A stretch of 64,000 nucleotides of DNA from UBA5336 sp039815055 (GCA_039815055.1 JBCCAA010000001.1:1-64000), one strand, 5' to 3'. Shown: positions 1-9,533, counted from the stretch's first letter. Translations and numbers: made by a program. The notes: a model not told the origin generated them from the sequence alone.

Positions 1-2355
1 GGCAAAGGCGAGTCCAAGATTGCGGCAGCAGCGCGGAAACTCGGCATAACGGAAGCCGAACTGATCGAGCGCCAGAAAGCGCTATTGAAGCGCCGCGAAC
101 AGGAAGCCAACCGCGAAGTCGAGAAGCAGAAACAGGCGGCCGCTCAATCTCGCCTGCGCGATGAGCAAGAGCGCAAGGTCCAGGCTGCGAAAGAACGCGA
201 AGAGGCTGAAGCACGTCGAAAAGCCGAAGAAGAACAGCGCAAAATCGACGAAGCGGCTGCCAAGCAGAAAGATGCCGAGAAACCGCGAAGCGGTGGCGCC
301 CGCGCCAAACCGGCAGAACAAGCCGAGGCTCCGCCAGACCCTTCTGCTCTTGAGGCAGCCGGCGGACGCGTTAAGCGCGGCAAAGGCGGCGGTCGAAGTG
401 ATGACCGTGATCGTGGCAATACCTCCCGTCCACGCGGCGGATCAGAACGGCGTCGCGGCAAGCTGACCATTGCATCGGCCCTTGGCGATGATGGCGACCG
501 GCAAAGGTCTCTGGCGTCGGTGAAGCGTGCTCGCGAGCGCGAACGCGAGCGGCGTTCGTCCGGCGGGCAGGACGGCGACGAAAAAGTCGCGGTGGAAGTG
601 ACGCTGCCAGAAACAATTACGCTTCAGGATCTCGCAGGCCGCATGAAAGAACGCGTCGGCGACGTCGTGAAATTCATGATGCAGCAAGGCGAAATGATGC
701 GCGGAAACGACATCATTGATGCCGACACCGCTGAAATCATTGCCGAAGAATTCGGTCACACGGTGAAACGCGTGTCTGAAGCCGATGTGGAAATTGGTCT
801 GGAAGGTGCAGACGACGCCGACGACGACATGAAGCCTCGCGCACCTGTCGTCACCATTATGGGTCATGTCGATCACGGCAAGACATCCCTTCTGGATGCC
901 ATGCGTCAAACAGATGTGGTGACGGGCGAAGCGGGCGGGATTACCCAGCATATCGGTGCCTACCAGGTCGACAATGGCGGTAACAAGATCACCTTCCTGG
1001 ATACGCCGGGTCACGCTGCCTTCTCCGCAATGCGGGCACGCGGTGCGAACGTTACCGATATCGTGATATTGGTTGTCGCCGCAGACGACGGCGTGATGCC
1101 CCAGACGATTGAGGCGATCAATCACGCCAAAGCGGCGGAAGCGCCAATCATCGTGGCGGTGAACAAGATCGACAAACCGGATGCCAATCCGCAAAAGGTT
1201 CTGACCGAGCTGTTGCAATACGACATTCAGGTCGAAGCCATGGGCGGTGAGGTCCAGGCCATTGAAGTCTCAGCGTTGGAAAAAACCAATCTGGATGGAT
1301 TGTCCGAAGCGATCACGCTGCAGGCCGAACTGCTCGAACTCAAAGCAAATCCTGACCGCATCGCCGATGGTAGCGTTGTAGAAAGCCAGCTCGATAAGGG
1401 TCGCGGCTCGGTGGCCACGGTCCTTGTGGCGCGCGGGACGCTTCAGCGCGGCGATATCGTTGTGGCCGGCACCCAATGGGGCAAGGTCCGCGCATTGGTG
1501 ACGGAACGCGGCGAACAGCTTAAATCTGCAGGACCTTCTGTGCCCGTTGAGATCTTGGGTCTCGATGGCGCGCCTGCGCCGGGTGAGCCGTTCTATGTCG
1601 TCGACAGTGAGGCTCGCGCCCGGGAAGTTACAGAATACCGCATCCGCCATAAACGCCAGGTGGCCGGCAAGGCCTCTGCGGCGGCGCGCGCATCACTCGA
1701 CCAGCTGATGAACAAGCTGAAAGATGGCTCGGTAGAAACGCAAGAACTGCCATTGGTGGTGAAAGCCGATACTCAGGGCTCCGTCGAGGCGATTGCTCAG
1801 TCTGTTGATAAATTGTCCACCGAAGAGGTCAAAGCCAACAGCATTCATGGCGCGGTTGGCGGCATCTCGGAATCGGACGTTTTGTTGGCCCAGTCTTCCG
1901 GCGCGCCGATCATCGCGTTCAACGTGCGTGCCAATAAGCAAGCCCGCGATCTGGCCGAAAAAGAAGGCGTCGAAATTCGTTACTATTCGATCATCTACAA
2001 CCTGATCGATGACGTGAAAGACGCGATGTCTGGCCTGCTCGCACCGGAGCAGCGTGAGACCTTCATCGGCTATGCGGAAATTCTGGAAGTCTTCAACATC
2101 ACGCGCGTCGGCAAAGTCGCCGGGTGTAAAGTGACCGAAGGTGTTGTGAAACGTGGCTGCGGTGTTCGTCTGCTGCGCGACGATGTCGTAATCCATGAAG
2201 GCAAGCTGAAAACCCTGAAGAGATTCAAGGACGAAGTCGCCGAAGTGTCGTCAGGCATGGAATGCGGCATGGCTTTTGAAAGGTACGAAGATATCCGCGA
2301 AGGCGACCGTATCGAGTGCTTCACCGTTGAGGAGATCGAGCGCCGCCTTGAATAG
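1..2355 (+). CDS. infB: Translation initiation factor IF-2 (5' end outside window)
   Basis: GTPase that brings fMet-tRNA to the 30S subunit and promotes 50S joining. The frame is open from base 1, so the N-terminus is missing. What is visible: a long charged region rich in Lys/Arg/Glu, then the IF2_N module around bases 595-780 (VEVTLPETITLQDLAGRM), then the G domain with G1 GHVDHGKT (about base 862), G2 region GITQHIGAY, G3 DTPGH, G4 NKID and G5 SAL, then the beta-barrel and C-terminal tRNA-binding domains, ending IECFTVEEIERRLE. All GTPase motifs are intact. It lies upstream of rbfA, the usual bacterial arrangement, but with a YcxB-like gene between the two. Confidence 0.98.
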   Translation, partial: GKGESKIAAAARKLGITEAELIERQKALLKRREQEANREVEKQKQAAAQSRLRDEQERKVQAAKEREEAEARRKAEEEQRKIDEAAAKQKDAEKPRSGGARAKPAEQAEAPPDPSALEAAGGRVKRGKGGGRSDDRDRGNTSRPRGGSERRRGKLTIASALGDDGDRQRSLASVKRARERERERRSSGGQDGDEKVAVEVTLPETITLQDLAGRMKERVGDVVKFMMQQGEMMRGNDIIDADTAEIIAEEFGHTVKRVSEADVEIGLEGADDADDDMKPRAPVVTIMGHVDHGKTSLLDAMRQTDVVTGEAGGITQHIGAYQVDNGGNKITFLDTPGHAAFSAMRARGANVTDIVILVVAADDGVMPQTIEAINHAKAAEAPIIVAVNKIDKPDANPQKVLTELLQYDIQVEAMGGEVQAIEVSALEKTNLDGLSEAITLQAELLELKANPDRIADGSVVESQLDKGRGSVATVLVARGTLQRGDIVVAGTQWGKVRALVTERGEQLKSAGPSVPVEILGLDGAPAPGEPFYVVDSEARAREVTEYRIRHKRQVAGKASAAARASLDQLMNKLKDGSVETQELPLVVKADTQGSVEAIAQSVDKLSTEEVKANSIHGAVGGISESDVLLAQSSGAPIIAFNVRANKQARDLAEKEGVEIRYYSIIYNLIDDVKDAMSGLLAPEQRETFIGYAEILEVFNITRVGKVAGCKVTEGVVKRGCGVRLLRDDVVIHEGKLKTLKRFKDEVAEVSSGMECGMAFERYEDIREGDRIECFTVEEIERRLE

Positions 2356-2364
2356 TGAGGGTGC

Positions 2365-2457
2365 GTGTCTCCGAGCCATAAGAACCATGCGATATTGCAG
2401 GCGGCCGTCGGTGTTTTGACGCTGGCGGTTCTCGCTTGTTTTTGGGTTTTGAATTAG
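2365..2457 (+). CDS. Possible 30-aa single-span membrane microprotein
   Basis: A GTG-started frame begins 9 bases after the infB stop and encodes 30 residues. The centre is a continuous hydrophobic stretch (AILQAAVGVLTLAVLACFWVL) after a short polar N-terminus (SPSHKNHA), as expected of one transmembrane helix. A GAGG sequence sits just upstream (2357-2360), but the spacing to GTG is short. No homologue is recognised. It may be only a chance frame in the infB-YcxB spacer; the clean hydrophobic profile is the only positive argument. Confidence 0.3.
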   Translation: MSPSHKNHAILQAAVGVLTLAVLACFWVLN

Positions 2458-2491
2458 TCGCCCAGCAAGGGTTTTAGGCTAGTGAGCACCT

Positions 2492-3019
2492 ATGGCGGGT
2501 GAATATTCCATATCAGGCAAACTGTCTGAAAAAGACATAAAGCGGCTGACAAGCCTGACGCGTGGTTCGGTCGTTGGGCCAACGGCTACGTACTATGCAG
2601 GTGTCACGGCACCGATCATTTCCGCAGCTGTCGCGATTTTCTCCAAGACCGCATTTGTGGCCGCAGGCCTCCCAAATTGGTGGGTCTTTTTCCTCTCGAC
2701 ATCCATGGCGGCCCTTTCTGGCATAGCCTGGTATCTGATCTTCATGCGCTGGTCCTATCGCCACACCTTTGGCCGGGGAAGCGAACTTACCGATCCAACG
2801 ACATTTGCCGCCGGACCGGAGGGTGTCTCAGTCACCCGAGGCCCGATCGAAACCCGTATAGGGTGGGATGCAGTCGATGAGGTGCATGTCCGCAACAGCT
2901 ATGTTGCCGTGGTGTCGACCGGTGCAGATGCCATGGTGATTCCCAACCGTTGGTTCGGGAAAGACAAGGCGGCGCGGCAAGCCTTCCTTGACGTGCTGTC
3001 TGCGCGCGGCGACATGTAG
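2492..3019 (+). CDS. YcxB-like membrane protein
   Basis: A 175-residue protein of unknown function. Two hydrophobic helices lie at about residues 35-60 (AGVTAPIISAAVAIFSKTAF) and 63-85 (WWVFFLSTSMAALSGIAWYL), followed by a soluble C-terminal domain. That domain has the YcxB pattern: a turn with EGVSVTRG, a W-centred strand (IGWDAVDEVHV), a hydrophobic strand (YVAVVST) and the VIPNRWF motif near the end. It is encoded between infB and rbfA, only 3 bases before rbfA, so it is probably cotranscribed with them. Family assignment rests on pattern recognition of the C-terminal domain; its role is unknown. Confidence 0.75.
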   Translation: MAGEYSISGKLSEKDIKRLTSLTRGSVVGPTATYYAGVTAPIISAAVAIFSKTAFVAAGLPNWWVFFLSTSMAALSGIAWYLIFMRWSYRHTFGRGSELTDPTTFAAGPEGVSVTRGPIETRIGWDAVDEVHVRNSYVAVVSTGADAMVIPNRWFGKDKAARQAFLDVLSARGDM

Positions 3020-3022
3020 GGC

Positions 3023-3433
3023 ATGGCCCGATCACCAAAACACCATAACCCAGCCGGCACGCCGCCGTCCCAAAGACAGCTTCGGGCGGGTGAACTTGTG
3101 CGCCACGCCCTTGTCGATATTCTCGCTCGGGAGGATTTCCGCGATCCGGACCTCCAGGATGTGTCGATCACGGTTGGGGAAGTCCGGTGCTCACCCGACC
3201 TTCGCCATGCCACCGTGTTCTGCGCGCCCCTGGGGTCTGATGATGATGCGAAACGCGACGCCGTGGCGGAGGCTTTGAACCGGGCATCGAAATTCCTCCG
3301 CGGACGGCTCGGCCGTGAGATCGACATGAAATTTACGCCACAGCTGCATTTCCTCGGTGATGATAGTTATGGCGCAGCCTTGGCAATGGACCGTCTGCTG
3401 GACAGTGAAAAGGTGCGGCGCGACACACAATAA
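3023..3433 (+). CDS. rbfA: 30S ribosome-binding factor RbfA
   Basis: RbfA is a KH-fold factor that binds the immature 30S subunit and assists processing of the 16S rRNA 5' end, especially in the cold. The 136-residue product shows the family landmarks: an N-terminal helix with QLRAGELVRHALVDIL, the strand DVSITVGEVRCSPDLRHATVF, the helix AVAEALNRASKFLRGRLG, and the closing strand with MKFTPQLHFLGDDS. It lies downstream of infB as in most bacteria. The next gene is not truB, the common third member, so the cluster is shortened here. Confidence 0.95.
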   Translation: MARSPKHHNPAGTPPSQRQLRAGELVRHALVDILAREDFRDPDLQDVSITVGEVRCSPDLRHATVFCAPLGSDDDAKRDAVAEALNRASKFLRGRLGREIDMKFTPQLHFLGDDSYGAALAMDRLLDSEKVRRDTQ

Positions 3434-3492
3434 TGTCGTGATCTGGCAGCATAAAGACGACCTGAAATATGGAACTTTCAGGAGTTATCCCC

Positions 3493-4047
3493 ATGGACAG
3501 GCAGACTCTGGATCAAGAAGGTGCGCGCGCCGGCGAACTGCTTCGCCACTCCCTGCAGCTAGGCGATGATACGGTCACAGTCGACAATATTGCGACCATG
3601 GGCATTCAGACTGAAACATTTCAACCCTACCGCACCGCGCGAAATCAAAGGCAAATGGGTCTCCTGGTGGGCGCTTTCAGCGTATTTCTCGTGGCCGCGG
3701 TACTCGTGCTGGCGTGGTGGGGTATGTCTGGCGGTGGCTTATTGCGGTGGTCGACACTGTGGGGTTGGGGCAGTGCCACCGGCACATGCGTACTACTGTA
3801 TTTCATGATCCGGCTTCATCTGGCGATGCGCCGGGTGGAAACGTTCCACCGTCTTCGGATTGGCGCTTCAGACGGTCGTCAGATCGATCTGGTCGATGAT
3901 AATAAGAGCCTGCTGGAGCGGATCCGAGACGCAATCCGCCTGAAGATCGACACCCATGATTACCGCACAGTTGGCGCATTCAACCTCGATACAGATGAGG
4001 TGAATATCCGTCGCGTGGAGGATGCCCCCGGCGATTTTGGCAGTTAG
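3493..4047 (+). CDS. Two-TM membrane protein of unknown function
   Basis: Hypothetical protein of about 184 residues. I chose ATG 3493 rather than the in-frame ATG at 3469 because AGGAG (3480-3484) lies 8 bases before it. The N-terminal soluble part has beta-strand character (DTVTVDNIATMGIQTETF), followed by two hydrophobic helices (LLVGAFSVFLVAAVLVLAWW and WGSATGTCVLLYFMIRLHLAM) and a C-terminal soluble region. The layout loosely resembles DUF6232-type proteins, but I cannot confirm that. It converges on the PilZ gene with only a few bases between them. Confidence 0.6.
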   Translation: MDRQTLDQEGARAGELLRHSLQLGDDTVTVDNIATMGIQTETFQPYRTARNQRQMGLLVGAFSVFLVAAVLVLAWWGMSGGGLLRWSTLWGWGSATGTCVLLYFMIRLHLAMRRVETFHRLRIGASDGRQIDLVDDNKSLLERIRDAIRLKIDTHDYRTVGAFNLDTDEVNIRRVEDAPGDFGS

Positions 4048-4054
4048 GCCTGTA

Positions 4055-4372
4055 TTAGCCGATAAAACGCACGCCGGCGTCGTGGGTTTCCTGCCACACC
4101 GTCTCAGCATCGCGATATCCGCCCATGCCTTCGATCCGCATTGAGACCCGTCCTGGAAGTTCGCCGCGCTGGGAAAAACGGATACGCGCGCCGGTTGGAG
4201 ACAGGTCCACCACAATGCCCTTGCGGATATAGCCACTGGGATACGTCACCGTGACGACCTTGTAGGCGCCCTCGCGGTTATTGTGGCGCAGCTCAGCCGG
4301 CGTTTCATCTTCCGCTTCGTCAGGGACATGCGGTGATCGTTTCAGCAGCTTGGCAAAAAAAGACATAGGCAA
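4055..4372 (-). CDS. PilZ-domain protein (probable c-di-GMP receptor)
   Basis: A 105-residue single-domain protein. It carries both PilZ signature parts: RHNNR (RxxxR) and, about 25 residues later, DLSPTGARI (D/NxSxxG), so ligand-binding residues look intact. The domain then continues through strands ending in GVRF. Such stand-alone PilZ proteins usually act as cytosolic c-di-GMP adaptors for motility, polysaccharide synthesis or other outputs. No cyclase, phosphodiesterase or obvious target gene is adjacent. A second in-frame Met at residue 3 gives an equally plausible start. Confidence 0.85.
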   Translation of the reverse strand: MPMSFFAKLLKRSPHVPDEAEDETPAELRHNNREGAYKVVTVTYPSGYIRKGIVVDLSPTGARIRFSQRGELPGRVSMRIEGMGGYRDAETVWQETHDAGVRFIG

Positions 4373-4454
4373 CCGGCGCTTGTGCGGAACTAAACTCAGA
4401 TCATTCTAGGCGCACATGTCCCACGATAGGGTTAATCTGGTTGGTGAATTTTGC

Positions 4455-6038
4455 TTATGCGACCTTCTCGGGCTGAGGTGCGGCGCCAACTTCGTCAAGC
4501 TCGACCTCAAAGCCCCAAAGCGTCTGCATGTGGGCCAGAACTGCATTGCGATCACGATCCTCCAGGCGCGCGCCACCGGACATGCTGCTAGAAAGGTAAA
4601 GCGTTCGATCGCCGAAGAAATCGACATCCACGACCTGGATATCGGGTTCAACTTCCGAAAGATCATGCTCGCGGGCGAGCGTATCGCGCAAGGTGCGGAA
4701 CCCGCGCTGGTCGTGGATACCGCTCACCTCATAGAACCGGCTCGTTTCCTTGGTCTCGATGGAGAACATTCGGAAGTCGCGGGCAACTTTTGGGCTGAAA
4801 TATTGCTGGATGAAGCTCTCGTCCCGGTAATTCGCCCAAACCGATTTGATCACGTCGCGCCAGTCTTTCGATCCGGCAAGGCTTGGAAAATACTCTCGGT
4901 CTTCTTCGGTGGGGGCTTCGCACATGCGTTTGATGTCCTGCATGATGGCGAATCCCAGCGCATAGGGGTTTGTCCCGGAATAGCGTGGATCATCAAAACC
5001 GGGTTGGGTGATGACACCGGTATGCTGGTGCAGGATTTCGAATAGCGCGCCGTCGGTGATCAGCCCTTTCTCATGCATCCGGTTGATGATGAAATAGTGC
5101 ACGAAACAGGCGCACCCCTCATTCATCACTTTGGTCTGGCGCTGCGGATAAAAGTACTGGGCGATGTGGCGCACAATGCGCAGAAGTTCCCGCTGCCAGT
5201 TTGACAGGATTGGGCTGTACTGCTCCAGGAAGAATAGAAGGTTCTCTTCCGGCAACTGGATTTCGTCGCGTGGGTCCGTGCGGTTGGCCGGTTTGCGTTG
5301 GCGCTTGTGTCCCTTCGCCTCAAGGCGTTCCCAAAGATAGTTCACCTCGGCTTCTTCCTGGGCGAGGCGTTCGCGGTGACGCAACCGTTCTTCGCGAAGG
5401 GATGGGCGGGCCGGGCGCTCATATCTGAAGACCCCATTGGGCATCAGCGCATGGGCGGCGTCCAAGATGCGCTCCACGGCGGTTTCGCCGTAGCGTTCTT
5501 CGCAGTCGGCGACGAAATTGCGGGCATATTCGAGATAGTCGAGAATGCCGTCTGCATCGGTCCACATCTGGAACAGGTGGTTGTTTTTGAAGAAGTGGTT
5601 ATGGCCAAACGCAGCGTGGGCCATGACGAGAGTTTGTGTCGCCATGGTGTTGTCTTCCATGTTGTAGGAAATGCACGGGTTGGAGTTGATGATAATTTCA
5701 TAGGCCAGCCCGCGCAGGCCTTTGCGATACTTTCGCTCTTCGCCGAGAAAGGTCTTCCCGAACGACCAATGGCCATACATCAGCGGCATGCCGGTGGACG
5801 CATAGGCATCAAGCATTTGCTCTGATGAGATGATCTCTATCTGGTTGGGGTAGAGATCCAGTTTGAGGTCCTCAACCGCGATTTCCTCGATTGCCGCATA
5901 GGTGCGGTTCATCGTGTCGAAGCTCCAGTCGGGTCCGTCAAAGAGGGGAGTGATCGCCTTCTTTGTAGCCGGGGCTTTTCGTTTCCTCGTCGTTTTACGG
6001 GGTTTTTTTGCCGGGCTCTTGCGTTTGGTATCAGCCAC
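4455..6038 (-). CDS. spoVR: SpoVR family protein
   Basis: Protein of 527 residues in the SpoVR/YcgB family, of unresolved biochemistry, associated with stationary-phase or sporulation physiology. I place the start at GTG 6038: AAGGAGG lies 6 bases upstream on this strand and the gene then overlaps the DUF444 stop by 8 bases. The longer frame to 6107 would intrude far into that gene. After a Lys/Arg-rich leader (KRKSPAKKPRKTTRKRK) come typical family stretches: YPNQIEIISSEQMLDAY, MPLMYGHWSFGK, NPCISYNMEDNTM and MNEGCACFVHY. It is the third gene of the prkA-DUF444-spoVR operon, a conserved trio whose members are expressed together under stress. Confidence 0.93.
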   Translation of the reverse strand: MADTKRKSPAKKPRKTTRKRKAPATKKAITPLFDGPDWSFDTMNRTYAAIEEIAVEDLKLDLYPNQIEIISSEQMLDAYASTGMPLMYGHWSFGKTFLGEERKYRKGLRGLAYEIIINSNPCISYNMEDNTMATQTLVMAHAAFGHNHFFKNNHLFQMWTDADGILDYLEYARNFVADCEERYGETAVERILDAAHALMPNGVFRYERPARPSLREERLRHRERLAQEEAEVNYLWERLEAKGHKRQRKPANRTDPRDEIQLPEENLLFFLEQYSPILSNWQRELLRIVRHIAQYFYPQRQTKVMNEGCACFVHYFIINRMHEKGLITDGALFEILHQHTGVITQPGFDDPRYSGTNPYALGFAIMQDIKRMCEAPTEEDREYFPSLAGSKDWRDVIKSVWANYRDESFIQQYFSPKVARDFRMFSIETKETSRFYEVSGIHDQRGFRTLRDTLAREHDLSEVEPDIQVVDVDFFGDRTLYLSSSMSGGARLEDRDRNAVLAHMQTLWGFEVELDEVGAAPQPEKVA

Positions 6039-7350
6039 GTCTTGCCTCCTTGCCGTCCTTGGCAAACAGTTCACGGAATACGGGATAGATGTCGGCGGGT
6101 CGGGCAATGCGCTTCATGGCGAATTGCCCGAACTCCCCTGTGAGTTTCTGATAGGTCCGCCACAGCTCAACGCCGGTTTCATCGCTCAGCAGGAAATCAG
6201 CCTCTGCCTCATCGATAATCTCGATATAAGCGAAATACTGGCAGCGTGGCAGGATCACGTCTCGCATTACGGCACGGCAGTGTTCACTGTCGCCTGGGAA
6301 ATTGTCACCATCACTGGCCTGAGCGGCATAGATGTTCCAGTCGCCGGCCGGATAGCGTGCTTCGACAATGCGTTCCATTTCCTCCAATGCTGTCGAAACC
6401 ACCGTTCCGCCGGTCTCTCGCGAATGAAAGAAGGTGTCTTCGTCAACCTCATCGGCATTGTGGGTGTGGCGAATGAAAACCAGTTCGATCTTGTCGTAAC
6501 GCCGCGTCAGAAACAGGTGCAGCAACACAAAGAACCGTTTCGCCAGGTCTTTTTCACGTTCGCCCATGGAGGCAGAGACGTCCATCAAGCAGAACATGAC
6601 CGCATTGGCGTTCGGTTGAGGCTCTTTCTCGAATTTTTTATACCGTACATCGAGTGGGTCTATGTATGGAATCGCCACCTGTTTGCGCGATTTCTCGCTG
6701 ATTTCGTCTCTCAGCGCCGCAATTCGAGCGCGTTGGTCCTCATCTGGCTCACTTACCGCTTCGAGCTGGAAGAGTTCTGCGCGAAGCGTTTTCACCTCAT
6801 CACTGGACGGGCGTTTCAGGGCGATGCGCCGGCCCATGGCGTTTTTCATCGTGTTGATGACGGCGAGGTTTGAAGGCGAACCAGACGCCGAGTAGCCTGC
6901 GCGCCGCGGCTTGAACGTGTCCATTTCCTTCAGTGTGTGCTTGATCAGGTCCGGCAGTTCCAGATCTTCGAAGAAGAGGTCCAGGAACTCCTCGCGCGAC
7001 AGGACGAACATGAACTCGTCCTGGCCCTCGCCATCATCGGAGCCTTTCTTGCCGCGGCCGCGTCCGCCAGCTTGCGGCTTTCGAATACGGTCCCCGACAT
7101 TGTAGTTGGAATTGCCGGGCAGCACGCGCTTGGTCTCTCCGCTGCCTGGCTCATAGCGGAACCGCGGCTCGCGAATGCCGTCAGCGGGCACGCCAACTTT
7201 GTCGCCGCGGTCCACATCGGCGATCTTTCGGTTGCGAATGGCCTCGTCGACTGACGCTTTAACCTGTCCGCGGACCCGGCGGAGAAACCGCCGCCGGTTC
7301 CCAAGGCTCTTGTCCTTGGGATTGAGGCGGCGATCGATGAAGTGGGTCAT
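6031..7350 (-). CDS. YeaH/YhbH (DUF444) family protein
   Basis: DUF444 protein of 439 residues, the standard partner of PrkA and SpoVR. The N-terminus is strongly basic (FIDRRLNPKDKSLGNRRRFLRRV) and is followed by a Gly/Lys-rich linker (GGRGRGKKGSDDGEGQ, about 95-110). The C-terminal half is a von Willebrand A-like domain with DVSAS at residues 257-261 (MIDAS-type DxSxS) and later TGGTVVSTALEE and AQASDGDNF. The family is thought to act with the PrkA kinase in nutrient and stress responses; the exact role is not established. It lies 3 bases after prkA and overlaps spoVR by 8. Confidence 0.93.
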   Translation of the reverse strand: MTHFIDRRLNPKDKSLGNRRRFLRRVRGQVKASVDEAIRNRKIADVDRGDKVGVPADGIREPRFRYEPGSGETKRVLPGNSNYNVGDRIRKPQAGGRGRGKKGSDDGEGQDEFMFVLSREEFLDLFFEDLELPDLIKHTLKEMDTFKPRRAGYSASGSPSNLAVINTMKNAMGRRIALKRPSSDEVKTLRAELFQLEAVSEPDEDQRARIAALRDEISEKSRKQVAIPYIDPLDVRYKKFEKEPQPNANAVMFCLMDVSASMGEREKDLAKRFFVLLHLFLTRRYDKIELVFIRHTHNADEVDEDTFFHSRETGGTVVSTALEEMERIVEARYPAGDWNIYAAQASDGDNFPGDSEHCRAVMRDVILPRCQYFAYIEIIDEAEADFLLSDETGVELWRTYQKLTGEFGQFAMKRIARPADIYPVFRELFAKDGKEARRG

Positions 7351-7353
7351 GAT

Positions 7354-9294
7354 CTATCCGGCCTTGTTGACCCGCATATACCACTCAACCAATCGGCGAA
7401 CCTGGCGCTCCGTGTAGCCACGCTCTGTCATCCGCTTCACGAACTCATGGTGTTTGGCGTCGCTTTCCTTGTCGCGTTTGGCGCCGAAAGATATGACCGG
7501 CAGTAGGTCTTCTACCTGGCCGAACATCCGCTTTTCGATGACCCGGCGAAGCTTTTCATACTGGCGCCAGTCCGGGTTGCGCCCTTCATTCTCGGCGCGC
7601 GCGCGCAGCACAAACTTCACCACTTCATTCCGGAAGTCTTTGGAGTTCGTTACCCCGGCGGGCCGTTCCAGCTTTTCAAGCTCGGCTTCCAGTACGTCCC
7701 GGTCAAACATCTGGCCGGTGTCAGGATCCTTGTAATCCTGATCCTCGATCCAGGCATCGGCGTAGGCGATGTAGCGATCGAACAGGTTCTGGCCGTAGTC
7801 GGAATAGCTTTCCAGATAGGCCTTCTGAATCTCATGGCCGATGAACTCCACATAGCGCGGGGTCAATTCGGTCTTGATGTAGTTGAGATAGGATTCTTCA
7901 GTATCATCCGGATATTGCTCGCGCCGGATCGCCCTGTCGAGCACGTAGAACAGGTGGACGGGATCTGCGGCTACTTCATCCACATCATGGTTGAACACTT
8001 CAGACAGAACCTTGTAGGCAAACCGGGTCGACACCCCGTCCATGCCTTCGTCTGGGCCGGCCTCGTCTCGGTATTCCTGCATGGATTTTGCGCGTGGATC
8101 AGAATCCTTCAGGAACTCGCCATCATAGACCCGCATTTTCGAATACAGATTCGAATTCTCGTGTTCTGAAAGGCGGGTCAGCACGCTGAAGCGCGCCATG
8201 ATGCCCAGGGTCTGCGGGGCGCACGGGGCTTCGGAAAGCTCTGATTGTTCTAGCAGCTTGCCATAAATCTCCGTCTCTTCGGCGGCGCGCAGGCAATAGG
8301 GCACTTTCACCACGGAGATGCGGTCGAGGAAGGCCTCATTGTTCTTGTTGTTCTTGAACTGACGCCATTCACTCTCGTTGGAGTGCGCCAGGACGATGCC
8401 GTTATAGGGGATCGCTCCGATGTTCTCGGTACCGACATAAGACCCTTCCTGCGTGGCTGTCAGAAGCGGGTGCAGGACTTTTATCGGCGCTTTGAACATC
8501 TCGACGAATTCGAGAAGCCCTTGAGATGTACGGTTCAGCCCGCCGGAGAAGCTGTAGGCATCGGGATCGTTCTGAGGCAGGTGCTCCAGCTTGCGGATGT
8601 CGAGTTTACCGACCAGCGCAGAGACATCCTGGTTGTTTTCGTCGCCCGGTTCGGTTTTAGCGATGCCCACCTGGCGCAGACGCGACGGATAGAGCTTCAC
8701 GACCGAGAATTTCGAGATGTCGCCATTCAACTCGTCGAGCCGTTTCACGGCCCACGGGCTGGCCGGGCCACGCAGCAGGCGTTTTGGAACATTATACTTG
8801 TCTTCCAGCACATCGCCCATGCGGTCGGCGTCAAACAGGCCAAGCGGGCTTTCAAATACGGGGCTGATCTGATCGCCAGCCTTCAGCACATAGATCGGCT
8901 GGGCTTCCATCAGGAGTTTCAGTTTTTCTGCCAGGGTGGATTTACCTCCCCCGACCGGGCCGAGCAGATACAGGATCTGCTTGCGTTCTTCCAGGCCCTG
9001 GGCCGCGTGGCGGAAGAAGCCGACGATCCGTTCGATCGTCTCTTCCATACCGTACATCTCGGCAAAGGCAGGATAGCGCTTGATGGTTCGATTGAGAAAG
9101 ATGCGGCCGAGCCGGCTGTCTTTCGAGGTGTCGATCAGCTCAGGCTCGCCGATCGCTGTGATCATTCGCTCTGCAGCTGACGCGCGCATCGAGGCGTCTT
9201 CTTTGCACCCCAGCAAGTAGTCCTGCAGAGAGAGCTCTTCGGTCTTCGACCGGCTGTAGGTTTCAGCAAAGCGTGCAAACACGTCCATGGACAT
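7354..9294 (-). CDS. prkA: PrkA family serine protein kinase
   Basis: Protein of 646 residues: an AAA-like N-terminal ATPase with a PrkA C-terminal domain. The Walker A motif GPVGGGKST is at residues 112-120, followed by the family sequence LAEKLKLLMEAQPIYVLK. Other conserved family stretches include LDELNGDISKFSVVKL, NRTSQGLLEFVEMFKAP and GIVLAHSNESEWRQF. Family members (E. coli YeaG, Bacillus PrkA) are stress and starvation kinases. First gene of the prkA-DUF444-spoVR operon. A second Met (base 9288) is better spaced from the upstream AGGA and could be the true start. Confidence 0.95.
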   Translation of the reverse strand: MSMDVFARFAETYSRSKTEELSLQDYLLGCKEDASMRASAAERMITAIGEPELIDTSKDSRLGRIFLNRTIKRYPAFAEMYGMEETIERIVGFFRHAAQGLEERKQILYLLGPVGGGKSTLAEKLKLLMEAQPIYVLKAGDQISPVFESPLGLFDADRMGDVLEDKYNVPKRLLRGPASPWAVKRLDELNGDISKFSVVKLYPSRLRQVGIAKTEPGDENNQDVSALVGKLDIRKLEHLPQNDPDAYSFSGGLNRTSQGLLEFVEMFKAPIKVLHPLLTATQEGSYVGTENIGAIPYNGIVLAHSNESEWRQFKNNKNNEAFLDRISVVKVPYCLRAAEETEIYGKLLEQSELSEAPCAPQTLGIMARFSVLTRLSEHENSNLYSKMRVYDGEFLKDSDPRAKSMQEYRDEAGPDEGMDGVSTRFAYKVLSEVFNHDVDEVAADPVHLFYVLDRAIRREQYPDDTEESYLNYIKTELTPRYVEFIGHEIQKAYLESYSDYGQNLFDRYIAYADAWIEDQDYKDPDTGQMFDRDVLEAELEKLERPAGVTNSKDFRNEVVKFVLRARAENEGRNPDWRQYEKLRRVIEKRMFGQVEDLLPVISFGAKRDKESDAKHHEFVKRMTERGYTERQVRRLVEWYMRVNKAG

Positions 9295-9533
9295 GGTCCT
9301 TGTATCCGTTCTACTAGCCCTCTGCGCCGGTCTGTCTCCTTTCGACTGCCGAATACATGTCCGGCGCTCCCAACCTCAGTCTCAATTAAGATAGTGCCAA
9401 ACTGATGACGCAAGTCGGGAATTGTCAGCATCACTGTTTTTTTATGTGGTTGGTCGATTGACCACGCAAGTGTGCTCGATCGTGAGGCGTGGCGACCACC
9501 GAGCGGCTGTTTGCTTTCGTTCTGATATTTGCT

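Noticed and set aside
442..1218. 258-codon minus-strand frame inside infB
   Set aside because: Opposite the conserved GTPase domain of IF-2; chance frame.
4416..6873. Long plus-strand frames opposite spoVR and the DUF444 gene
   Set aside because: Antisense shadows of GC-rich genes. The minus-strand proteins are clearly recognisable families.
8383..9180. 265-codon plus-strand frame opposite prkA
   Set aside because: Antisense of a well-conserved kinase gene; no recognisable protein features.
9446..9465. Terminator between the DUF1501 gene and prkA
   Set aside because: The small hairpin TGGTC-GATT-GACCA lies upstream of prkA and not after a gene end in the right orientation; the adjacent T-run is on the wrong side.
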